DNA of 64,000 nucleotides. Origin: Favolaschia claudopus. Lineage: Eukaryota > Basidiomycota > Agaricomycetes > Agaricales > Mycenaceae. The notes below the pieces were generated by a model. The model was not told the origin of the DNA and did not search any database. It saw only the letters and a list, made by a program, of their open reading frames with translations. The DNA lies in the NCBI GenBank assembly GCA_037176885.1, contig JAWWNJ010000121.1:434001-498000 (forward strand), in the 5' to 3' direction. The position numbers were made by a program, and so were the translations under genes. Each line of letters begins with the position of its first letter. Position 1 is the first letter of the stretch. This document shows, piece after piece, positions 43,618-53,268 of this stretch.

Positions 43618-46600
43618 TTAGCGCCTCCCCACCTTCCTCGCCCTCGAAACCGAGTCAGCGTAGGCAGTATTATCACTCGGAGTCGTCGTGTTCCGCTTCT
43701 TCCCCCCACTCCCACTCCCACTCGGGCCGCCCACAGACTTCCTCTTCTTGGTCGGTTTGCTCTTCTCGACATTTGTCTGCGGGCCGGGTAAGACATCCAC
43801 ATCCATCGCGTCATCACCTGCGAACGAAACTAAATGCGCCAGCGGATGAGACCACGCGTTAGTCGATTCCCCTTCCCCACCTGCATCACCCAGCCCATTC
43901 CCTCTCCGATTCACGGAAGAAATCGAGCTCGAGTTCTCCACCGCCGACGCAGCCAACCGCCCCTCGACCCTCCTCACCCTCTCCTCCAACTGCAGCACCA
44001 CCGGCGTCGTCAGATCCCGCGACCGTCGCAGATCCGCTACCTCTGCGCGGAGGGCGTGCAGCTCGGTGGTCAGCGTGGTGAAAGAGTGGAGGAAGTGTGT
44101 TAGGACGTCTGGAGTGGGGTTTGGTTGATGGGGAGGGGGAGGAGGAGTTGGGGTGAGTTGGGGAGGGTGTGGTGTGGCTGGTGTTGATGCGGAAGGAACA
44201 GTTGGTGTGGGAGCGCGAGGAGGAAATCGCGCACTCGACAGCGGCGGTAGAACAGGTGAGACTGAGCGCGAGAGCGGAGGTTCGCTCCTCTCCTTGTCTT
44301 CAATGATCAAATCCTCGGCCTCGCGCTCGTTCGGTCGATTCGCAGGCGTCGGAGCAATAGGAGGCGTCGATTCGTCTTCCTCTGGATACCCCAACTCCAG
44401 ATCCGAATCGAGGTCCAGTTCCGACTCGTCTACCTCCTCCTTCCCTTTGGTAATCCCTTCGTCCTCCTCATCGCCTGCTTCCATACTCACATCCGCATCC
44501 GAATCTTCCTCCTTCTCCGCCCCATCCCCATCCTCACCCTCACCGTCCTCACCCCCATCCCCAACAAACCCATCCACTCTCCCCGTCCTCCCCGTCCCCG
44601 GCCGCACACTCCCCATCGCCGTCGAGCTCAACGCCTCTCTATCTCTACCCACTGCCGTCCGACGACCGATATTTCTCGTCGGATAGTCAGGTGCGAGGGG
44701 CGGGACCTCAATGTACATTTTCTGACTGGTAGAGGGACGAGGGGTGGGAGCGGGGGTGCTGAGAGTGTTAGTAGAATGAGGAAGAGGCGGGTCGACGGGG
44801 ATCTGATGGGTTGAAAGATCAAGTTAGCAACGAGAGAGGATGAATGAATGAATACACTGATGCGTACCTCAGGCTCATCGTCTTCTTCATGTGACGCTTC
44901 GGGCACATCGTCAATAGCCATCGAATTCACATCCTTTGCCTGTCTCGACGTCGTCAGCGAATACGGAGAATCGAGACATACCCGGACAGAAGAGAACAGA
45001 TACACGCCAAAGAAACCAGTGAATCTGAATACGGAAGACAAGACGAAGACTTACGGGCGAAGACTTCCTCGCCGTTCCATGAGGTAGTGGGGCCGAAGGT
45101 GATGATGTATCGTCTGGAGATTGAGCAAGTGGGACAGGTTTAGATTTCTTGAAGACTTTCTTCTGGAGAAGAAGGATTAGTAGTGTAAGCAAAGAAGCAA
45201 GGAGAAGAGAAAAGGAATGAATGAATGAAACGAAGCGAAGAAAATGAGAAGTGGTGAAAGGTGATTCGATTGCGAGTCTTGAAAGAACGGCAAATTCGAG
45301 TAAATCAAGCGGAGGGACGAACGCACGAAAGCCGGAAGGAGAGATAAGAAGAAACCACATGAAGCACACACACCTTCGACTTCCTTTTCGCCGTATCCTG
45401 ATCTCCGTCTCCTGCTCCCTCAACATCGACAGCATCGTTCCCGTTTCCCTTCTTCGTCAACTCGGAAGATTCCGGTGGTTGTACAGCCTAGATCAAACTT
45501 ACATCAACGAAAATGGGAGAGCGATAAAAGAGCAACAGAATGAGTGCAGACGCAGGAGAGGAAGTAAAAGGCTATCACAACCGAGAAAGAAATTAACAAG
45601 ATGGGCGTCATCGAAACAGCGAAGAGACAAAGAAAGTGAAAAGAGGATTGACAGAATGAATACGCAAAGGGAATCGTTCGAACAAAGCGCAGATGTGCGA
45701 AGCAGGAAGTAGAAGAAACGCCGCGTATGAAAGTCCAAAGATAACGCACCTTGTCTTGCTCTCCATCGACATCAGGATACCCAAACTCCCCCCTCCCCTC
45801 GTCCACCCAAAAACCCCTCAAAAACCCCTCCACGGGAATGCCGTTGGCGACCTCGGCCTTGGTGAGAAGGAAGCCTTTGTGGCCTTTGAGGACCCAGCGG
45901 GGCCAGGCTAAAGAAACAAACAATGAAATAAAAAGGGGTGATTCAACCGAAACGGAGACGTACCCAGCCCAAGCACATCCCCATCCTCAAACTCCTCCTC
46001 CCCAAACTCCCTCCAAAAATCTCTCACAAACTCGTCCCGGGAGATAAGCCAGTGGTGCCAGAATCGTCTCAGAGCGCGGTCGAAGGCAGGACAGCGGTAG
46101 GTCTTCAGCGCTTCGTCTTCTTTTCCTGGAGATTTCGAATCCGAAGGAGAAGACGAAGGTAGAGGGGAACGAGATAGGAGAACGTCTATCAGCCTCGCGA
46201 GATGCAACATCTCAAACCTTGTCTCCCGCCACTCCCTCACGCGTATGGCGGGGTCGGCGGTGAGCACGAGGTGGAGGGATGTCCAGAGGTATTTGGCGGT
46301 CCAGAGGAGGGGGAGGCGGTATGGAAGGGGGAGGGTTACGACTTCTCCTTCTCCTCTCCTTGTGTGTGTATTTGAATCTCCTCCTGCGTTGTGGTCGTCC
46401 GCGACAGGGAACCGAACCTCGAAAAACTCCTCCGACGAAGAGGATGAGCGACCCGGGACACCGAACCCCGCCTTAGCAACGATGAACCGTACGATGGCCA
46501 TGTCGTCCCAGACGCCGTGTTTGCCCGAGGGGGAGCGGATGTAGGAAAGTTCGGCGGGGTGGCGCCACGTCTGCGTCGGCGTCGCGGGGTCTTTCGTTTT

Positions 46601-46813
46601 CTTTGGGGATTTCGTTTTTGGCGGCGGCTTGGTGGAAGGCGGAGGTGCGGAGGCCGAGGTGGATGCCAGAGGAGGGGAAGACGCCGAGGTGGCGGCGGCA
46701 GCGGCGGCGGCGACGGAGGCTGCGGTGCGTGCGAGTTTGGGTGGTGGACGGGCGGAGTGAGCGGGGCGAGCGGCGCGCCGGCGGGAGGGGGTGGTGGGTT
46801 CGGCGCGGGGCAT
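43618..46813 (-). CDS. large nuclear-type protein of unknown function, duplicate C
   Basis: Paralogue of 26597-30362. It starts MPRAEPTTPSRRRAARPAHS with a longer Ala tract. The globular part is TWRHPAELSYIRSPSGK, WDDMAIVRFIVAKAGFGVP, YRLPLLWTAKYLWTSLHLVL, WRETRFEMLHLARLIDVLL and FDRALRRFWHHWLISRDEF. The second exon (about 45750-45908) reads WPRWVLKGHKGFLLTKAEV and VEGFLRGFWVDEGRGEFGYP. Middle exons include DAVDVEGAGDGDQDTAKRKSK and KKVFKKSKPVPLAQSPDDTS (near 45170). The last exon (43618 to about 44730) has acidic tracts, SSTAMGSVRPG, the Leu-heptad coiled coil and a basic tail (KPTKKRKSVGG, KKRNTTTP). It seems intact. Domain order agrees with copy A, which supports this gene model; the biochemical role remains unknown. 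Confidence 0.65.
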
Positions 46814-48437
46814 CGAGGGCGGCAGGGGTCAAGGGAGGGAGAGTGTACAGGGGTCGGAGGTGTGTACAGGGGTGACGAGGGAGGAGAGGGAAGGGAGACG
46901 ATGGTGATGATGGAGGGAAGAGAACAGGAAGAGAACAAAGATGCGAGATTGATTACGTGGCAAACTAACAGCGTCACAGCAACGACGACGACAAACGACG
47001 AGGACAGAAAGACAAGTGAAAGGGAAAAGAGATCGATGCTTTGAGTTCGCGGGTTTGGATGCAAAGGTAATTTGTGAGGAAATTGGATTCAAAAGGACGA
47101 TAAAGTCTACGAAAGAAAAGCTGAGTCTACTGCGCCCCTTGTAAGCCCCAACCAAACCTGATAAAAGGGAAAGCAGAGAGTGAGAAGCGCTGCGAGGATG
47201 GAAGAGACCAGCACGTACGGATTCCTTTATCGCTTTGCCATCGCCGACAGATTCCACCCATTTCTCGTGCACACCACGGCGCTTCGTTGTCTGCCCATCC
47301 ACCTTCCCCCTCATCCTCTATTCACACCCGCCCTCCCTCCATCGACGCGACGCTTGACGACGAACGGACACAACGAGCAGAGCCTAGAAAGACGAGGAAG
47401 TGGATGACGTGGCGCTGCTCGGCCAAACGGTCCGAGCGTGCACGGACCTCGAACAAACACGGACACACAAAATCGCTTCCTTTCGTCCTTCCTCCATGAT
47501 CACCGCTAAACCGAACATCGTCAATGTTGGCTTTCGATGCGTATTGATTCACTCTTGAATGTATACTCTCTGTGACGATGTGTTGCATCGACGACACTGG
47601 CAATGGCCGCACCCGGCGCACCGTAACGGCCGTTCTTAGACTTCAAGTTCTGGATAATCTTCATCGCACCTCTACCGACCACATTCTCATCGCTGAATCA
47701 ATTTCTTTCTCTCAAAACTTTCTCTTCTGGTTCTCCCCGCTATAATACACTTGACTTCAATCAAGTAACTGAAAACTCCACTCTTCGGAAGCCGCGATTT
47801 TCTTTTTTTTCGAGTACGCCGTGTACAAATGCTGACATGCGTACTCGGCATTAGTCTCTCGGTCTGTCGTTGATTTCATTTCATCCTTCATCCTTTCCAG
47901 ACCAATACTCATATACAACGATAATATCCGTCTAGTCACCACACGCAACGATTATACGACTCGGACTACTCAAGTCATCTCAATGTTTAATCTTTGCGGC
48001 ATCGAGAATTGTTCGGCAAGTGCCGGCAGAGAAATTTGGGGATTTCTTGACCGCCAAAAGTCGTCGTATTCCGTCGCCCTGTTCGGAATTGTTCACCTAA
48101 TGTGAGCAACCGATCGTAATGGCACAGTCCTTACTTGTTTGGGCTTTGGTCAGACAAGGTTATAAATGCTCAGTGCCAACAGCTTCACGGAAGACAAGGC
48201 TGTCAGACTCTCAGTTCTGCGCCAAATTAGCGCCAGGATAATTCCCAGGCTAGGCCTCGTTGGCTCCCACAGAAACTTGAAGAGGAAATATCAAGTGCAC
48301 AACATAGTAAATTCGGCCTAGTTGGCTCCCACACAAAGTTGAGGAGGAATTCTTTGAAGCGCCAAGTACGGTACCCATAAAACGGCCCCGTCTCCTGCAT
48401 GCGACACGTAGCTCGTACGCGTTCTTCCTCCCTTACT
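46814..48437. repeat. 5' flank of duplicate C with GC-rich block and a 62-bp tandem pair
   Basis: The block near 47430-47520 (CTCGGCCAAACGG, GCACGGACCTCG, CACGGACACACA) is the copy C form of the shared repeat. At 48252 and 48312 a unit with TTGGCTCCCACA occurs twice with a 62-bp period, just upstream of family member 3. No gene seen. Confidence 0.55.
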
Positions 48438-49241
48438 ATGCACGACTTTCTGCAAAGCACGTACAGTGCGGTTTTCACCGCGATAATTGGCGCCGGTCTT
48501 GCTATAGTGTCGGGCCATACCGATCTGTTTATCGGGCTTGTCTCAGTCATTTTGGTCTTGCATACCATCAATCGCCACCGCCCATCCTCCAAGTTCGTCA
48601 CGCTCGAAACGGCGATCAGGAAAGTTGAAGACCTCTTGCTTCAGGCAGAAGAGTCTTGTTTGATGCATTGGCATGGCGATGTGGTGGAATTGAAAGTGCG
48701 GCTGTTCAAGTGCGTCCCTGAAGTAGCGTCTTTGATTTACAGAAACATGTACTCATCATTAAGTAGGGCGAAACTAGTGGCCGCCAATACCGAGGCGGAA
48801 TTCATGGTGCACAAAATGCGCAACGCCCCTGCATTTCTCCCGTTCCTGTCACGAATTCTCGATACGTTGAAGAGCAAGACAAACATATTCGAAGCACTGC
48901 GACAAATATCGGCATCTATCAAAGAATATGTGCAGAAAAGGTGGCGACTCACCCAGCGAATCAATCGGTGTGCTCATGAAGTGAAGGAAATTGAGAAAAG
49001 CATTCAGGTGAGCACGTTCGAAAATTCACTCCTCCCCTAGCTGATGGTATTATAATATTATCTTCTAGCTACTGAGCATGAACGAACGCGGACGGCTGAT
49101 TTTACAGGGGGTGAGGGAGGCGGAAGGAATTGCGACAAATAACATCTCGGGTAAGTCGTTACCTGTATGAGATGAAATTTAGAAAGAGAATTTTCCACAG
49201 GATGCGTTCGCAGACGTCTCGGGGAAAGTTCACCCGCATGA
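48438..49241 (+). CDS. two-TM/coiled-coil family member 3
   Basis: Closest relative of member 2. It starts MHDFLQSTYSAVFTAIIGAG, with a second membrane segment LFIGLVSVILVLHTI. Body helices are RPSSKFVTLETAIRKVED, HWHGDVVELKVRLF, FLPFLSRILDTLKSKTNIFE, ALRQISASIKEYVQKRW and CAHEVKEIEKSIQ. Intron 1 is 48710-48766 (GTGCGT, 57 nt). After a second intron (GTGAGC...TTCTAG) the exon reads LLSMNERGRLILQGVREAEG. The last exon CVRRRLGESSPA stops at 49241. Aligned to member 1, the bases GAGGCA are replaced by CATGAA-type sequence, which creates an early TGA and removes the last 9 or so residues. Upstream, CATAAAACGGCCCCGTCTCC is shared with member 2. Function unknown. Confidence 0.7.
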
Positions 49242-49614
49242 ATCACGTCTATTAATGGCTCGATGTAAGTATCCTGTAGTAGTCATGCAGACATCGGCGC
49301 TTACCTCGTTTTTTGTAAATTCAGGGTGTAGGAAGTATGTATACTCGGCGCTACGATTGTGTGTAGTGAGGCTCATCGTCGGCAGTAGCACTCGATCCTT
49401 GGTTACTTAATTATAACATTGAACTTGAACAGACTGCAAACGGATACCGCATTGAAATGGGTCAAAGACACAGTGTGTCGCAAGTATGCAACGACGCTAC
49501 CAATAACGGTTCTCGAGCCACACAACTGACAGCAACTTGCTTGACGCGAAATCAACAAAACACCAACATGTTCGTGCCGAGCTTTGCCGGGGCACAATCA
49601 CTCGGATCGAGGCT
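49242..49614. other. intergenic, no gene seen
   Basis: Downstream flank of family member 3. Short frames only. Confidence 0.45.
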
Positions 49615-50395
49615 GAAAGGTGGCGGCAGCTTCGGCAAAGGTACTCTGCTCCAGACTAGGCGGTCCGACGATTCCGATCGGTACCAAGCAGTCCGAGCAG
49701 GTTGAACTCCATCTTCACTCAGGCTCGATCAATTGCGAATACGTAAGTATTTCTGCTTCAATAAATTCTTTACAGTGTTGCCCGCTCTCAGATATTGACA
49801 CCGTATGTTCAATCTCAATCCTCAGACTACAGGAAAAAAACGGGCAAACGAATTTTATTTTCGAAGATATTTTTCTGGACAGACGTTTAGCGCCTATTAG
49901 GCGCCGGTCGACGAGTTTTTGCCTGCTTGGCGTCAAATTTGCACGAACCTTGCACCGGAGCGTCGCAAATGCATCTGCATAGCTTAGGAATTTTGATTGC
50001 AAGGTGGCGGCAGTCTCGGCAACACTTACCAAGGTACGGCCGGCCGGCCCCTCTATCAGTCTGTCCGACGATTCCGATCGGTACCAAGCAGTCCAAGCAG
50101 GTTGAACTCCATCTCTCAGGCTCGATCAATTGCGAATATTTCTGCTTCAATAAATTCTTTACAGTGTTGCCCGCTCTCAGATATTGACACCGTATGTTCA
50201 ATCTCAATTCTCAGACTACAGGAAGAACGGGCAAACGAATTTTATTTTCGAAGATATTTTTCTGGACAGACACATTTAGCGCCCATTAGGCGCCGGTCCT
50301 AATGGGCGCCGGTCGACGAGTTTTTGCCTGCTTGGAGTGGAATTTGCACGAACCTTGCACCGGAGCGTAGCAAATGCATCTGCATAGCTTATTTT
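49615..50395. repeat. direct tandem duplication of about 0.39 kb
   Basis: GTCCGACGATTCCGATCGG occurs at 49663 and 50063, and GCAAATGCATCTGCATAGCT closes each unit near 49985 and 50390. Each unit contains a GGCGCC palindrome (AGCGCCTATTAGGCGCCGG in unit 1); unit 2 has an extra inverted copy (GGTCCTAATGGGCGCCGG). The repeated short frames are not convincing genes. Confidence 0.8.
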
Positions 50396-51263
50396 ACAAA
50401 TTTTCTTGACTCCCATTTTCCTCAACAAGCGGTTTCGATGCTAGTGACGTCAAACCGGCACTATCGGCGACGTGACCCGCCGTCACATCCGTGACTCTTC
50501 TTGCTCTTGACCACCACCATCGTCGGCGTCGACACGTCTTCCTCGTCGAATTCTACAAGCATTCAAGACATCTGTGATCTCTATGTCACTTGTGACGACG
50601 CCCTGTTCATTTTCGACCGTTTCTACTGGATCGATCGCGATATCGGGCTCGCGACTGCTTAATCTGGATTTTTGTTATTTCTTGTCTTCTCTAGTTTTAC
50701 CTCGCACGAAGCTTCATTTCCACAGTGTGTTCTCTCCTTCCTCCATCACCGCTGCCCGAACCTCGTCAACCCTGGATTCGGATGCGTCCTTGGCTACGCT
50801 TCTATAAATGTTCCGCGCTCTGCTACTCTCATTCTTGCATTTTCTGCCGGTGACTCAGTCGGAGTCAGTCCTGGACTCCTGGGCAATTTGGCGGGAGCTA
50901 ATTCCGACTCAGGCTGCCTCTGGACTATCTGAATATTCACTCGCTCTGCCGCTACGATCGTCAATGATTCAAGCGACCAATTTTCCATGACTCTATTGCG
51001 TGTTCAACGCGAATCTACTGTACGGACCACGTGGCCACCTGGGCAGCACTCCGACATAGGTACTTCAATAAATTACAGGAATTGTTTACACCCTGGTAGC
51101 CGAGGTGAGCTCGTTTCATATTCCAAACGAGAGATACTTACATAGAATCATTATTACTGTTCAAGGTGATGGCTGAATCTGCTCCAAAGTGTCTGCCCCT
51201 GCGGCCTAAGCCGGTGACACTATCGTTGAGTTTTGTTTTGTTCTACAGTCTAGAATGACTCAC
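50396..51263. repeat. fourth copy of the GC-rich 5' block and spacer
   Basis: Near 50730-50800 the sequence TTCCTCCATCACCGCTGCCC, GAACCTCGTCAACC and TTCGGATGCGTCC matches the flanks near 31.07, 36.05 and 47.5 kb. No large-gene sequence is attached here. No gene seen. Confidence 0.5.
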
Positions 51264-51977
51264 CGGTCGAATTCATCCCATTCGTCCCACTTGTGTCGCA
51301 CTCCCTCGGACTCCCATCGAATCGGCGTTGGCGTTCGTTCAGCATTATCGACTACAAATGACATCCCATTAGACATATGAATACAAAACGGTTTCCGACG
51401 AAGCTTACCTGGATGCTCCTCTCGAGTTCCTTGACTTGATCAGCGCATTCGCTGATTTGCTCGCTGAGCAGCCAAACATTCTGAACATATTCCTTGACGG
51501 CTTTGGGGATGTTTTTAACTGCTTCGACGGTCCGCGTCATGCTTGTCACTGTGTCCGAAATCGCGAAAGCCAGGGTGATCCAGCCACGGGCGTGCTGCGT
51601 CTGCAAAAGCTGGCGATCGATCCCGAGCGACGTTGATTCGACCCTTGTGAAGTTTACTAGTTTTCTTTCAGAAAAAACTGATGCGAGTCGACGTACTTGT
51701 CCATCCGCCCTTTCAAATCCTGGAGAGCAGCCGCATGCCAGTCTACGTGCTGAGAGCAAAAGGTGTTTGCGCGCGACAGAAATTTTTTGGTCTTCTTGAT
51801 CGCGTTTTTGAGCCTGGCAAACTGGGACGATGGTCGGTAGCGATTGATGGCATGCGACAGCAGAGTGAATGAGAGGAGCCCGATGAACAGAATGGTATGC
51901 CCCGACACTATCGCAAGTCCAGCGCCAATTACTGCGGGGACAGTCGCACTATAGGTACTTTGCAGAATGTTGCGCAT
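51264..51977 (-). CDS. two-TM/coiled-coil family member 4, divergent
   Basis: It starts MRNILQSTYSATVPAVIGAG, then GHTILFIGLLSFTLLSHAI as second membrane segment and RYRPSSQFARLKNAIKKTK. The next exon reads SLGIDRQLLQTQHARGW, VKNIPKAVKEYVQNVWLLSE and CADQVKELERSIQ. After a GTAAGC donor near 51408, an exon at 51264-51351 reads IMLNERQRRFDGSPREC, matching the LSMNERGR block of other members. The 3' end beyond the GTGAGT donor near 51263 was not resolved. It is much more diverged than members 1 to 3, but the membrane pair, the RPSSQF motif and the heptad helices are conserved. A MITE ends 28 bp upstream of the start codon. Confidence 0.6.
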
Positions 51978-52005
51978 GGTCTGCGGGAAGAAGAAGAAAC
52001 AACTA

Positions 52006-52258
52006 CTGTATCATTTCGACCGGTTGTTCACTGGCCGTTACGCGTTACACCTTTTGTTCATTGGACCAATTGTTCACCGGCCGGTAATCAAAGAAAATTA
52101 CCCGATATGGTAGTCCGGCGTTAGCCGGACGGGAAATTTTGACATTTTCTTGCCTCTTTAGGACGGAAAATTGCCCGTTACGCGTTACGAGACGCAAAAT
52201 TGTTCAGTTCACAGGTGGCCGTTACCCGTTATGTGAACAACCGGTCGAAATGATACAG
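52006..52258. mobile_element. 253-bp MITE with TA target duplication
   Basis: TA at 52004-52005 and 52259-52260 flank inverted termini CTGTATCATTTCGACCGGTT (and GTTCAC beyond). The interior carries repeated GTTACGCGTTAC and CCGGCCGGTAATC motifs. The CTGTA start and TA target are like the 265-bp MITE at 39804, though the termini differ, so both may be of Tc1/mariner type. No coding capacity. Confidence 0.8.
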
Positions 52259-52289
52259 TACTTCTGGCATGCGGGGAGCGAGCCTGCTT

Positions 52290-52950
52290 TATACCACCGG
52301 GTATGCGTGAAATCGTGTGACAATATCGATATCAACAATGAAGCGCGGGGGCTGCGCTGGCGGCTGGGTAGTACTATGCACACCGAAAATAATGAAATTT
52401 CGGGTCGCCCGATTTTTATCCCGAAAAGAAAAGTTTCGGGTCAAGATTAGGGTCACCCGAAATTTTGACCTATTCGAATTGTATCGGTTAGGATTCCAGG
52501 CGGCCCGAAAGGGATCACGAAACAAAACCTTCCGGCTTTGTTCCAGGTCAGCCGGAACTCAGCCGAAAGACGAAGTATCGGACAACGAATCGGCAAGCCC
52601 AAAATGGAATTCTGAAATGCTTTGTTCCACATTGAGAATAAGGGCGTCCCAAACGAGACCCAGAACATCTCGTATAGGCCAAGTTTCGGTCTGCCCGAAA
52701 TTTATTCCCAAACTATAAGAATCGTCTTACATTTCGGCCCGCCCGAATTGAAAACGAAACATTTTCTTTAGGCTTAAGTTTCGGACGACCCGAAATCTAA
52801 ACCGAAACTCAGAATTTCGGTCGGCCCCAAACCTCATCGGCGGATGGTCCGCCGCCCATCGGCGGATGGTCTGCAGGCGATCCGCCTCTCGTCGGCGGTC
52901 TGTCTGCGGAGTGTCTGCGGCCGGGCTGCAGAACGTCGTCAAGTTCCAAA
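52290..52950. repeat. region of scattered CCCGAAAT / ATTTCGGG motifs
   Basis: At least a dozen short direct and inverted copies of TTTCGG and CCGAAA, then GGCGGATGGTC repeats at 52848-52875. It resembles the decayed end of a foldback or satellite-like element. No gene seen. Confidence 0.45.
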
Positions 52951-53268
52951 TACTTTAAGTTTATGTTGAGCGGCGCCGGTGCACGTGGAATATAGTTCCG
53001 GGAATTGCCCCTACAAAACAGCGTTACAAAAACTAAAATACCTTGACGATGAAGAAGGCAAGAATAGAGCCTGAGGATGCAAACAAAACAGAGACAATGA
53101 GATGCAAGTTCAAGTTGCTAGTGCTGTCCACATATGATATTAATACGAAATTTTCCGTATCGTATTATACTCATATCATATCGCGGAGTCCAGACCAATA
53201 TCGTATCTGTATCTACTTTTATCGTATTATATCGCGCCGTATTAAGATATAATATGAGTATATTATTA

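Larger units (their letters stand above)
39760..47520. repeat. segmental duplication, copy C
   Basis: Collinear with 24598-31060, and longer because of a 265-bp MITE (39804-40068) and an insertion of about 1.6 kb (40234-41828) that are absent from copy A. Both resident genes remain open. Confidence 0.85.
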
